Made by a program: the position numbers and the translations under genes
Part shown: positions 45,450-57,479 of the stretch, piece after piece
Numbering within the stretch: position 1 is the stretch's first letter
Layout of the letters: each line of letters begins with the position of its first letter
NCBI RefSeq assembly: GCF_010093535.1
Contig: NW_022985197.1
Span: 123,666-187,665, forward strand
DNA length: 64,000 bases
Source: Lindgomyces ingoldianus
Lineage: Eukaryota > Ascomycota > Dothideomycetes > Pleosporales > Lindgomycetaceae
Direction: 5' to 3'
The notes under the pieces: generated by a model
The model's database searches: none
The model's input: only the letters and a program-made list of their open reading frames with translations
Told to the model about the DNA's origin: nothing

Positions 45450-48400
45450 TATAAATTAATAAGTTAGTTAGAGGGTATTTATAAGTAGTTTAAATTCTAT
45501 TTAAGAGTAGTATCTATAGTTTACTAAAAATAAAGATACTTATGTTAATTTAGATATTATGTTATTAGCTTTAAACTATGCTATAGCTAACTATTTTACC
45601 TAGTTATTTTACTAGTAGTTTATGTACACTTATAGAACTTATTTTATTATAGTGTTTATGTTTTTAGTCTAGCTATTAGTCTCTAGGTAAAAAGCTGTAA
45701 ATAGATAAAAGATAATTTAGAGCTGTTTACAGAGTTTGTCCTAGAAGGCTAAGACAAACTATGTACCTCTGTCTAATATAATTATGTTAGGCAGGCTATA
45801 GTAAACCTATATGTATTAGTAGAATAACTAGGCTATATTAGGGGCAGTTATAGAGGAATATAGTATTAAGTGTTAATACTTAGTTAAGTAATTAATAACT
45901 ACTATAATATTTATATACCCTTTAGATAAGAGTAGGTTTATAATAAAATTAATTAATATGTCTTTCTAAGCTTATTTAAAAATTAGGAGTAGTTTAAGCA
46001 GGCTATTATACCTTTCTTAAAAGGCCTTTACTTTACAGTAAGTATAGCAACATAATATATATTAGCGTACAGTATAGAACATGCGGGGCTAGTAGTACTC
46101 TCTTTATAGTAGGTTAAGAGTCTTTTCTTTGCCTAGGTGTCCTCTAACAGGCAAGTTGTGTATAATTTAAAGTAGTTTAATTCTTAGTTTATTAAAATTA
46201 AGAATTATAAGTTAGTTATAGTAATATAGCTTACTATTTTAGTTTTTATAGTTAGCTAGTGTTACCTTCTTTAACTAACTAGCGCTGTTTTAGAGTAGGT
46301 TTAAAGTTTTTTAAATAAATTTATTATTTAGATACTTATTAGTAATAATTTAATTAATTATCTAATCTGTTTTATTTAAGTTAAGGTCTAAAAATAGCTT
46401 AGGTTAGAGTAGAGTTTAGTATTAAGCCTTTTACACTTTTTTTTAAGCAGGGATGTTTTAGAATTACCTTATTAAAGCATCTAGTTTCCCTTTATTTTAA
46501 CTAGAATAATAAGTAATCTTAAAATTAAAATAAAATAAGTATTTAAACTAACAAGCTTATTAGTAGCTAAGTTATTTTATAGTTATAAAGTACTGTAAGT
46601 TCTTATAGTTAAATAGAACCTATATTAGATGCGCTGCACCTTCTAGTTTAGGTTGCTATTATTTAAAGTAGTGTACTATAGCAAGTAATTTTTTATTATA
46701 GATCTTATAATTGCCTTCTACAAAACTTATTCTTTTTAAGAAGTATGTAATAGGCCTAATAGTCCTATCTAGCTTAGTCTAGGAGAGAACTCTTGCTACT
46801 ACATAGTCTAAGGCATTAGCTTCTACAAGTATTAGTAGTTTAAAGTTAAAGTAGCAGAGTATTAAAGCTTTAGTAAAGGCTTTTTTTAGCTAGTTAAAAA
46901 ACTATTAGTAATTTAAGTTAAAGTTAAATTAAACTTTTTTTTTAGTAAGTGTAATTATAAAGCTTACTAGCTGCAAGAAGTTATTAATAAATTATTAGTA
47001 AAAGTTAGTAAATTTTATAAAGGCTTAAACATCCTTTATGTTCTTTAGGTATTACTAATCTAGCACAGTTTAAACCTTAATAAGGTCTATTTAGATGCTA
47101 TTTATAGAGATTACATATTCTAAATATGTAACCTTTAATTAGTAGAACTTGCATTTATCTATGCTAAGTTGCAGACTTACTTCTTCTATAGCCTTTAGCA
47201 CTAGGCGTACATGCTGTTTATGCTCTAAAAGGCTATTACTATAGATTAGAATATTATTAATATACGCAGTATAGAACATGTCTAGGTAGGGTTAAAGCAA
47301 GTTGTTTATAAAATATTAAAAAGTACTAGGCGTGTTAGCTAAGCTAAAAGGCATTACTAGGTACTTAAATAGTCTGTATTAGGTCTAAAATGCTGTTAGC
47401 TACTTATTACTCTTTACTATTCTTAGCTTATTAAAAGTAGCAATAATATCTAACTTTATAAAATACTTTACTTTACTTAGTTAGCTTAAAGTTTCTTATA
47501 AAAAAGAAATTAAGTATTAGTTTTTAATAGTAACAGTGTTTAGTTCTTAGTAGTTAATATAGAATTAAAGCCTACCTTTAGGTTTCTTTATAAATAGTAT
47601 AAGTAACACTACTAGTAAGAAGCTAGCTTAAATAAACCCTTTTTTAGGTTTTTGTTAAGGTATTTTTAAAGCACTTTTAATTTATTTAGCAACATCTTAT
47701 ATAGTAGCTTATAACTAGGTTATTTACTAAGCTTAAGAGTTATCTAGTAATTATACAGATGTTATATTAAAAGCTTATTAGACTTGTCTTAGAAAAAAAC
47801 ATGCAACAAGTTATAGTAGTCTTAAGGGACTATTATTTTTAAGTTAGTGTGTTTTTAGAGAGCTAAAGCTTAGTCTATATTAGAAATTATAACTGCGTAG
47901 ATTTTGTAATCTAGTTATTAAGCTAGGGTTATAAATAAGGCAGGTCCTATGTAGTAGATGTCTATCTACTATTTAAGTCCTAGTTTGTGTTTAAATTAGG
48001 TAAGTAAAAGTTTCTTAAAGGCTTTCTTTTCTTTAGGTTTAAGCAGTTGTTAAATTATTTTACATAGCCTATTTTAGTAAGAGGCCTAGCTTGTTAGCCT
48101 TACTTAAGTAGTTCTTTTCTAGGTTATTAAGAAGTAAGTCTAAAAACCTTCTATATTAAGTGCTATTTAGGTGTTGTTTAGGTGTAAGTATAAGTATATG
48201 TTTTAGCATTAAGAAGAGTTAAAGTTTAGAACTTACTTTTAGTAATTAAAAGTAACTTTATGCTAATACAGCTATAGTTATTCTAGGATTAGGTTATAAC
48301 ATTCTATGTTTATTACATAGAGTTTAATCTGCTTCTTATAGTGTTAGTAGGTAATTATAATAGTTATAGTATAAAAAATAAAACTTTTTTTAAGTTATTT

Positions 48401-49700
48401 TCTATTAAATCTAGTTAGGTAAATTATTTAAGTAAGTAATGTTAATTAAAGATTTAGTTTATGCGCTAGTTCTTTATTAATGTAACCTATACTATTTACT
48501 TCTAAGTTAATAAGAGCTTATATTAAAGCTAATATAGTTCTTTATTATAAATATATAAAAATATTAACTTAGTACTTTTAGTTATTAGTAGGGGACTTAG
48601 CCTATAGGTTAGTAAAGATCTAGTGTTAAATTAGTCCTAAGGGGTAACTTAGCCCTAAGACAAGCCTTTTTGTAGGCTTCTACTACTATAGCTGCAGCTA
48701 CATTAAGAGTAGTAAAAGAGATTAGAGCTTAAATATAAGTTAAAGCTCTTACAGAAATAAGATTAAAATAGTAAAAATTTTTAATAAGTGCTAGCAGCGC
48801 TACTTGCGTAGACTTAAGAAAAGAGAATAAAGTAGTTTTAAAAAATATAACTATGCTTACTACACTTAAAGTATTAACTTTTTTTTTTATAATCTTTACA
48901 CTTTCTAGAACTAACTAAAGCATAATTTAAATTAATTTTTATTATGTTAAAGTCTTTATTTATAACTGCGCTAGTTTAGGGGCGTATTAGAGCTTATACA
49001 GGGAGGAACCTTATGTTATTATTATAGGTAGTAATTAGGTTTACATACATGTTAAAGTTGTTTAAAAGGGGTTCTTTTACTATAGCGCGTTGCAGTTTAG
49101 TTAAGAGGGAGTTATATAGAGCTGTAATTAGACCTATCTTATTTAGGCCTGTATTAAATGCAAGTTAGTAAAACTTAGTAAAGTGTAAAGTAAAGCTTTT
49201 TTTTTTTTATTATAAAGTGTTTAGGTAACTTAGGGCTATTAACTTTTTATTTAAGTCTTTATAAGTTGCTTACAAGAACACTATAAATTAATTTAGGTTA
49301 ATAATATTCTTATCTATTAGTAAGTTAATTAAGGCTATTATGTTATAGTTAAGTTAAGAGTAAGTATATAGTAACTAAAAGTGTTTAAAGGGGAATTAGT
49401 CTATGTTTCCTTTAAGTTTATATTAGAGCTTATGTAGAAAAGAAGGTAGGTTTTTCTGTTTTCTATTAAACAGTAGGGGATTAGAGAGTTAGTTAGATTT
49501 TATTACTAAGTTAGAGTAGTTATAAGTTGTAGGCAGTGTTAGGTAAAAAAGAGTTAAGCTATCTCTAGACTTTTAAGTAGGCTTTAAGGCTAGTAAGTTC
49601 TTAGTTTCTACTACTATAATAAAAGTTAAGGTAGAAATAGACTATTTAATAATATAAAGCTGTTTTTTAAAGTCCTTTTAAAGAGCTTTAAAGCTTATAA
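45450..49700 (-). pseudogene. RIP-degraded Gypsy gag-pol, copy C
   Basis: The minus strand carries the same domains as copies A and B. The integrase LDRGTQF-type stretch is near 45,750-45,780, RNase H near 46,620-46,830 and the reverse transcriptase motif with Asn-Asn near 47,235-47,275. Stops are TAG/TAA at Gln positions. It is inactive. Confidence 0.83.
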
Positions 49701-49837
49701 TGTAGTAGCTTTTCTATAAAGTAAGCGCTTTCTAGAAAGCTTTTTAGCTTACTCTAATAGCTTAAAGTTATATAAGTACTAAGCTTATTAGATTAAATTT
49801 AGAGGCTATTTTTAGCTAAAGTTTTAACATAATATAA

Positions 49838-50155
49838 TGTTATAATTATGTATAAGTAAAGTTATAGAGCTTTATAGAGGTCTAGTTTAATTACTATGTA
49901 AGGTATTATAGTAGGTATAAGACGTTGTGTAAGAAATAAAAAGGTTTAAAAGAAAATTAGTAATTAAATACTTAGCTTAAAAGTCTAAGCGCTTTAGGTA
50001 TAAATTAAGCCTATTCTAGGTTTAGTTAGTGTTAAGGCAGTTTATGCTTAAGTTTATGTCTATGTTGTGTTGTGTTTATGTTAGACGTGCACTAATAATA
50101 CTCTAGTACGCGTCTAATACAGTTATGTCTGGGATCCGGGGAGGATACCGTGACA
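49838..50155 (-). repeat. Gypsy family 1 copy C, 5' LTR
   Basis: 318 bp. The outer end (minus strand TGTCACGGTATCCTCCCCGG) is intact. The inner end ACATAATTATAACA is converted. Confidence 0.93.
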
Positions 50156-50160
50156 TTACA

Positions 50161-51007
50161 CAACTATGTTAGTAAAAGTTTATTTATAAAGTAAGCGCCT
50201 ACCTGCTAGAAAGCATTTTTAATATTTATTTTTTTAAACTAAATAGCTTATTAGTCCTACTTATTCTATTATACTTATGTTGCCCTTTATTTTAATCCTT
50301 TTTACTAGACAAAGATAAGACCCTGCAGCGCTTACTAATCTTCAGAGTTGTCCTGTATGTTAACTCTGTCCTTAAATAAGTGCGTTAAGTGTGTAAAAAA
50401 GCATAATAAATGCAACATTTTTATGTCTAACACTGCGTAGAAGTGCTTAAAGAGGGAGAGAAACAAGCTGCTTTAGTCTACTAAGGCTTTATAGGCATAA
50501 GATTGTGCACTGTTAGACAAACAGATAGCTTAGGATTAGAAGTAGCTTTATTTACAAAAGAAGATGCTAGTAGTAAGAGATAGAGAATGTTCTAGACAGG
50601 ATTATATCTAAAAATTACTAGATCTATTAGAGGCTTAGCGTGTAAAGTACTTAAAAAGGGACTTTTTTTTTTCTAGACAAGATAAAAGCTTTTAAGGCAG
50701 AGGTAGAAAGTTACTTCTTTTTATAGCCTTTATTAGCAGGGACTTGTCTCTAAAGGCTGCTGCTATCTAGTAATAACATAGCTATTCCTTTTAATATAGG
50801 TGCCTTATTGCCTAGCTAGTTTCTTTTAGATAAGCCTAAAGGTACCTTTATACTAATAGCTGCATGTTCTATAAATTTTTAGCTAGTTTCTATATGTTTT
50901 TACTAGTAAGCTACTTTTTTATTTTACTAAAAATTCTTTTTTATTTTTTTAATTACTAATAATGTGTTTAACTTTATACTCTGTTTCTTTATCTTTTTAT
51001 TTTTATA
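50161..51007. other. AT-rich degraded DNA, unidentified
   Basis: Between Gypsy copy C and the second Fot1-like element. Short open stretches exist (around 50,460-50,640 plus) but no domain is assigned. It was probably continuous with 52,852 onward before the Fot1-like insertion. Confidence 0.4.
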
Positions 51008-51009
51008 TA

Positions 51010-52849
51010 ACATGGTCCACAAGCGAATGTTCAACACAAGCGAGTGTTCCGCCCTACTACTAAATTTAACTTTAAAGACTATTAATTTAACAACATAAAA
51101 ATATACTATATAAAATAAACTACTATAGGATTATTTAATATCCTTACATGTATAAGAGTTATGCTTAGGCTTGTTGCAGCACTTACAGCGCTGTGCGCGC
51201 GCTGCGCTGCTTTTAGCAGTTAACTCCTTCTAAGGCATTTTGCTACCTCCTGCTATACTAGCAAGCTTCTAAGTACTTAACTTAAAGCCTTAATAACTTA
51301 TTAGAGTTCCTCCTTTTTAAATTTGCTTTTTTTTACGCTGCTTGCGCTTTGTAGCTGCCTTATAGGCTCTCTCTAAAGTAGCTGCTTAATTGCGCTGTAG
51401 AATAGCAACATAAGCTATCTTAGTAGCGCTCTTACTTAGCTGCTTTGCTAGATTAAGTATAGTAAAAGAAAATAAATTCTAATGCCTTTAAATTTAATTA
51501 TATAGTAGAGTTAACTAAGCCTTAACTTTATAAAGATTACTAGGTGTTTAAGCCTTCTAGGTAGTATTTAGTAGTAGAGTAGCTAGCTAATTAGGTAGCT
51601 GTATATTAAGCTTTAAGAGCACTAGCTCTAGGTTAAATAGAACTAGTCCTATAGCTCTAAAGCCTGTGCAGATATTATCTATTATAATTAAGTAACTAAA
51701 TACTGCTTTAAAGGCTAGTAGGAAGGTTAGCTTATTAATATAGTTAATTTAGTAGCAGATTAACTAGCTAATCTTAGTACTGTACGCGCGCTTTAACAGC
51801 AAAAAGCAGCCAACGTTAAGCAGCTGTAGAATATGTGACGCGTGTGCTGGCATATAGAGCGCTATAATACACCTTTGCTTATAGAGCTTTAGGAATTTAA
51901 CAGAGTAATAGCTTTTATAGCTATTAAAAATAAGCAGCTGCTATAAGCCTACTAAGTAATTTTTTATATGCAGATTAAAGTGCTCTAGCTATGTAATTTT
52001 ATATTTGTTAGTTATCTAGCTGTTATTACTAACACTAATAGCCTAGTTCTTTAGTATATCCTTATCCTTATACTAGGCAGATAGGTAATGCTTGCCTTTA
52101 AAAATTATGTACAGAGGTATTGCCTACCTATCTGCGTTAATGCCTACAATAACTGTTACCTATTTACAGTTGCCTAGCTATATAGCCTTTAGCTAATTAC
52201 ATCTATCTATGCCTATAATAACTATTTAGCTTAATATAACCTCTATCTAAAAGCCTGTTTTGTTAAAATTATATGTGTCCTAATTTATAATGCTGTACTT
52301 TAATTATATAGCCTCTATAAGCTTAAACTACTTGCTTATAATTGCTAGATCTTTGCATTTTGCTTATTAGTAATTATACAGTTAGCTAAGGTAGGTTTTA
52401 ACTGCTAGTGTACACGCAACAAAGTTAGATGGCTAGTTAATACCTGCTAGTAGAGCGCCGCGCTTAGTAAGAAGCTTGTTAGCTATCTCTTATACAGCAC
52501 CTAGAGTAGGCGCAAATCCTTAGAAATCTAGATTAAGTATATGCTTAATAATTACCTCCTTTTCTAGCTTTGTAAGCTTCTTGTTGTTAGCTGTACAGTC
52601 GCGTTGCATAGTTATCTCTGCGCGTTATTAGCAGAGAGCTATTTAATTAACATTATAGAGTGCTGTAGCGCGCCTTTTAGTTAAAGACGCGTCTTTATTA
52701 AGAGCTTAAATAGCTAGGTTAATTCTAGCCTTTTTTAAAGATAATTAATTGTATAGTTGTTAATGCATCACAGTTGGTAGTAGGTTGGCTGCGTTTTGGT
52801 GGTGGGGCAGAACACTCGCTTGTGTTGAACATTCGCTTGTAGACTATGT
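51010..52849 (-). mobile_element. Fot1/pogo-like DNA transposon, copy 2, RIP-inactivated
   Basis: 1,840 bp between TA dinucleotides (51,008-51,009 and 52,850-52,851). Terminal inverted repeats of about 53 bp (51,010-51,062 and 52,797-52,849) start ACATGGTCCACAAGCG and ACATAGTCTACAAGCG, with six mismatches, all transitions. The ends differ completely from Fot1-like copy 1, so this is a separate family. Transposase is on the minus strand. Confidence 0.9.
51150..52740 (-). pseudogene. RIP-degraded Fot1-type transposase, copy 2
   Basis: On the minus strand 52,560-52,440 shows a GFAPTLGAV segment followed by EIANKLLTKRGALLAGIN, matching the HTH/CENPB part of the family. The catalytic region at about 52,249-52,290 reads DTYNFNKTGF, with the catalytic Asp changed to Asn. 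Downstream the frame is broken by RIP stops. It is inactive. Confidence 0.8.
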
Positions 52850-52851
52850 TA

Positions 52852-54853
52852 GATAAGAGAATTTCTTTAGGCGCTTTCTCTAGTCTAGAAACATAAAACT
52901 ATAGGTGTATCTTTATATATAAAGGAAGCTTAAGTTTGTAATTATTTTGTTAAGTTTATAGAACTTTGTATAGTCTTATTCTTTTTTCTGCTAGCTTTCT
53001 AGAAGGTCTAGATATTTTAAGGTTTTTAGTGTTAAGATATACATAGTCTTCTAGGTAGATTTCTAGTCCTAGTTATTATAATTTGTTTACATATTTTTCT
53101 ATTATTTCCTAGCTAGATTTAGCTTTAATTACTAATTTTTTATGTATGCTTTATAAATTTATTAATTAGTCTATTAACTTTTAAAGGTCTATAGGTTAGT
53201 TCTCTTATAGTATAAAGTATAGATTATAACTAAAGTTAGCCTTATATAGTGTCTCTTTTATTATAGCTAATTTTACTGTGTTAATAGCTAACGAAGCTAT
53301 TAAAAGCTATTCTGCCTAATTATTCTAGGTGTAGGAGACATATTTTCTAAGATATTTTTCTACTTTAGCGTTTACTCTCTTAGTCTAACTGTCTGTCTGT
53401 GGATAGTATGCTGTAGACAGCTTGTGTGTTATACTAAGGTGCTGTATAGCTGCTTTCTAGAATCTGCTAGTAAACAGTTTATTTTAGTTAGAGATAATAA
53501 TCTTAGGGCATTTATATACTAATATTATATTTTATTTTAATTTATAGATAAATTTTTTAGCTATTATTTTTTTTTAAGAGCTAAGTGTGTAGATATTTAG
53601 TAGTTTTATTAAAAGCTACTATAATTATGTTGCACATCTATTCTATTTTTAGTTCTTTAGATAGGGGTAACCTTATAATAAAGTCTATTGTAATTATTAT
53701 CTATAGTAACTTTAGTGCTTTTATTAAGTAAACGTATTTATAAGTCTTATGCCTTTATAAGTTATTCTTATTGCAGGTGTTACACTCTTTAAGCACCTTA
53801 GTGTACAGTTACTTTACCTTTAGTATTTATTATAGTATAGCAGTCTTTAATTTCTTCTAGAGGGTGCCTATTCTTAGGTGCCTAAACATTAGGGATTTAT
53901 AATATTTCTAGATTAGATTTTTCTATTCCTGCTTATTTACTATAAGCATGCAAAGTTCTTTTATAAGTTAAGGCCTATTATAAATTTATTCTTTATTAGT
54001 TTTTTTAAAAAAAGTAAACTTTTTAGTTCTTTTCTTTTATCTATTAAAGTAATTTAGCTTTTAGCTAAAAGTGTTAGCTTATTAGTTTTATGTTTTTAGA
54101 ACATGCTTAATAATATAGTTAAACTGTGTAAGCTTTATTGCCTATTTTACATGCATTAGTAATAGTTTCTTTATAGTTAGAAATGTAACTAAGTTTACAT
54201 AGTCTGTTATAATGTAAAAGAGTTTTGCTATTCTGTGTAGCTCTATAGCCTATACTTTTACTGCGTTTAGTATAGCTTTTAGCTTTTTATTAGGTATGCT
54301 ATAGCCTGCTTTAGGTTCTAAAAACTTAGCAGAGTAGTATGCTACTAGGTGCTATTTTTTGTTTTTTTGTTTTTAGTAAAGCGCGGCTCTGCTAGCTCCT
54401 AGGGACGCATCTGTGTGGATCTTAGTATCTAACTGTGGGTTGTACATTCTTAGTACTAGTTTAGCTGTTATAGCTTGTTTTAGCGCTATAAATGCTTTAT
54501 TTATTTATAGAGTCTAGATAAACTTTGCTATTGCCTATTTCTTAGTAGTAGTGTTTATTAAGAGTATAGTAACTTTTAGATAGTTCTTAATTATTTATCT
54601 AATATATTCTAATAGTCTAAGAAATCCTTTAACTTTTTTAACTATTATAAGTTCTAGCTATTTAAGTACTTTTTATACTTTAGCTAAGTTAATCTTTATT
54701 TTTTTTTATTAATTATAAATCTTAAGTATTTTGTCTTAGTAACATAGAATTTGCATTTAGAGAGCTGTAGGTAGAGTCTGTACTTCCTTAGCTGCTTTAA
54801 GACCTTCTGCATTTTTTGTACGTAGTCTTCTAGGCTTTCCTTTAAATAGATAA
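52852..54853 (-). mobile_element. Gypsy family 3 pol fragment (RNase H, integrase)
   Basis: Minus strand: reverse transcriptase end and RNase H at about 54,390-54,850, an integrase TIDFIIRLPLSK segment near 53,645-53,690 and an AYYPQTDSQTKRV motif near 53,370-53,420 (intact form has HPQTDGQTERV). It is related to family 2 in the RNase H region but distinct. No LTR is seen: the left side is cut by Fot1-like copy 2 and the right side by Gypsy copy D. Confidence 0.75.
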
Positions 54854-56127
54854 TGTCACGATTGTGCACAAGTAAGGTTATAGAGCTTCACAGAGGTCTA
54901 GTTTAATTACTACGTGAGGTATTATAGTAGGTACAAGACATTATGTAAGGAATAAGAAGGTTTAAAAGGAAATTAGTAATTAAATACTTAGCTTAAAAGT
55001 TTAAGCACTTTAAGTATAAATTAAGCCTATTCTAAGTTTAGTTAGTGTTAAGGCAGTTTATGCTTAAGTTTATATCTATGTTATGTTATATTTATGTTAG
55101 ACATGTACTAATAATACTCTAGTACACGTCTAATACAGTTATGTCTAGAATCTAGGGAGGATACTGTAACAGTACCCCCCCCCTTATTAGGAAGAGAATC
55201 CTTTACATTAGTAGTTCTAGCATTAGGTTGTCTTTATTAGGGTACAGGTTTAGTTTAGATAAGTATTAGGCGTAAAATTAAGTTACTATAGAGTTCTTTT
55301 ACAAAGCTTTTATAGGTTCCTACAATATTTTATTATATCTAGTCTATTTTATAAGGTATTTATAGATACATTTCTTTTTATTAAACTAGATTTATTTAAC
55401 ATCTTTTATAATATATTCTAATTTATTATTTATAATAATAGGTTTAAGTAGCAGGTTTAGCTATTTAAGTAGATAGTTAGATTTAGGGGCTGCTTAGCGC
55501 AGCAACAATACGTAAAACACAAGGTGTATCTTTATACTGTTAAGTAGGATTAATTAGTAAGCATATAATAAAACTTTATAGGCTACTGTAAAGAGGCTAA
55601 AGTTTTTCTAATTAAGTTTTTTTAATTATTAGTTTATTTAGATATTTTTAGTGTCTAGCTAGACCTTCTTGCTAGCTGCATACGCAGGGGCAAGAGTTTA
55701 AGATTAGTTTACATACTTTTGTTAAAAAGCTTAAGCCTATGTAAGCTTTTTATAAACATATTTAAATATATTTTAGATTTTATTAATAAGTCTATTTACA
55801 TCTATTACTTATATAAATTAATAAGTTAGTTAGGGGGTATTTAAAAGTAGTTTAAATCTTATTTAAAAGTAGTATCTATAGTTTACTAAGAATAGAGATA
55901 CTTAAGTTAATTTAAATATTATGTTATTAGCTTTAAATTATGCTGTAGCTAACTATTTTACCTAGTTATTTTACTAGTAGTTTATGTACACTTATAAAAC
56001 TTATTTTATTACAGTGTTTATATTCTTAGTCTAGCTGTTAGTCTTTAGGTAAAAAGCTATAGATAGATAGAGGATAATTTAGAGCTATTTATAGAGTTTA
56101 TCCTAGAAGGCTAAGACAAACTGCGTA
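54854..56127 (-). mobile_element. Gypsy family 1 copy D, truncated: 3' LTR plus integrase end
   Basis: LTR 54,854-55,171 (318 bp, outer end intact, inner end converted), a polypurine tract (minus strand GGGGGGGGGTAC) and the 3' part of the internal region up to the integrase LDRGTQF-type motif. At 56,127, just after GACAAACTGCGTAC, it stops and family 1 sequence continues in the opposite orientation. Confidence 0.88.
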
Positions 56128-56507
56128 CAGTAATAGCCTTTTAGAGCACAAACAGCATGTACGCCTAGTGCTAAAAGCTATAGAAAAAGCAGGTCTGTAA
56201 CTTAACATAGATAAATGCAAGTTCTACTAATTAAAGGTTATATATTTAGAATATGTAATCTTTATAGATAGCATCTAAATAGACTTTATTAAGGTTTAGA
56301 CTGTGCTAAATTAGTAATACTTAAAAGACATAAAGAATATTTAAGCCTTTATAAAATTTACTAAATTTTACTAATAATTTATTAATAACTTTTTATAGTA
56401 AGTAAGCCTTATAATTACACTTACTAAAAAAAAGATTTAATTTAACTTTAACTTAAATTACTAATAGTTTTTTAACTAGCTAAAGAAAGCTTTTACTAAA
56501 GCTTTAA
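56128..56507 (+). mobile_element. Inverted Gypsy family 1 fragment (reverse transcriptase/RNase H part)
   Basis: It matches copy A from about 19,443 to 19,825 on the plus strand (starts AGTAATAGCCTTTTAGAGC). It lies head-to-head with copy D, so the two pieces are a rearranged element and not one insertion. Confidence 0.88.
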
Positions 56508-57300
56508 TAAAATAGACGCTCTCTAATAAAAAAACAGCTCTATCTAATAATACGCAGCCTACTTTAGAGAACTGCTAGCTATCTGTAAATAGACTAATAA
56601 AAAAGCTGTAAAATAAATATTCTATAAAAGGCTTTTAAACATAATTAAAAATAAATTTACTTACATAGAAAAGCCTAAGAGCTTTAAAAATTATGTTAAA
56701 AAAGCACTTACTTATAATAAAAGACATGCTAAATAATATAGTAAGAAAAAAAAAGCTAGACAACTTTAAAACCTAACTAGTTTTAAAAGAAGAAGAAAAC
56801 TTTATAGTCTAATAGTAAACTTATAGACCTTAGTTACACTAAGCATATATATAGCTTCTTAAAAAAAAAGCAGTATCTTTAAAAGTGTAAAGCTACTTTT
56901 AAATAAAAAATAAAATAAAATAGCTTAAAAAAAAGTATGCCTTAACTATAAAAAAGTAAGCTACTTTTATTAAAAATGTTTAGACTCTAAATAACTAGAG
57001 AATAAAAATAGCAGCTTAACTATAAAAGCTATGTACATTAATAAAGGCCTTATAAGTAATAAAGTATATAATAGGCTTAACAAATAACTCTACTAGAGAT
57101 GTAGAGATAACTATAAATCCTCTAACTATCTAATAAACTATTAGAAGGTAAAAGTCTAAAATAAAGACAGTATCTTTAAAGCTATTAAATAGGCTGTAGT
57201 TCTAAAAGAATAGTAGCATCTAACATAAATAACTAACTATGTTAAGAATGTAAAAAAAGAAAAAAAATAATACTCTTTTAAATAAAGTAGATTAAGAATT
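56508..57300 (+). pseudogene. Inverted Gypsy family 2 gag fragment
   Basis: Plus-strand copy of the gag sequence read on the minus strand at about 5,150-5,880 and 60,000-60,880. The zinc knuckle is near 56,935-56,985, with Cys/His changed to Tyr. It joins the preceding family 1 fragment at a short shared run (TTAATAAAATA), suggesting a microhomology junction. Confidence 0.75.
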
Positions 57301-57479
57301 TTACTAAAAGAACTTAAGTAGTAGTTTACCCTTTAATCTACTAAGAGATCTAATTATTACTACGCCCTTTTTTAATAAGTAATAAAAAACTAAAGGCGTG
57401 TAAAAGAATCTCTTTACTTTTTTAAAAACTTCTCTTTTATCTTTACCTTCTCTTTCTTTTTATACATCTTATCTTTCTA

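Larger units (their letters stand above)
44492..50155 (-). mobile_element. Full-length Ty3/Gypsy element, family 1 copy C
   Basis: 5,664 bp on the minus strand, LTRs 44,492-44,809 (3') and 49,838-50,155 (5'), 318 bp each. Exact target duplication TTACA (44,487-44,491 and 50,156-50,160). The polypurine tract next to the 3' LTR (minus strand GAGGGGGAGTAC) confirms orientation. It is collinear with copies A and B. Confidence 0.93.
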
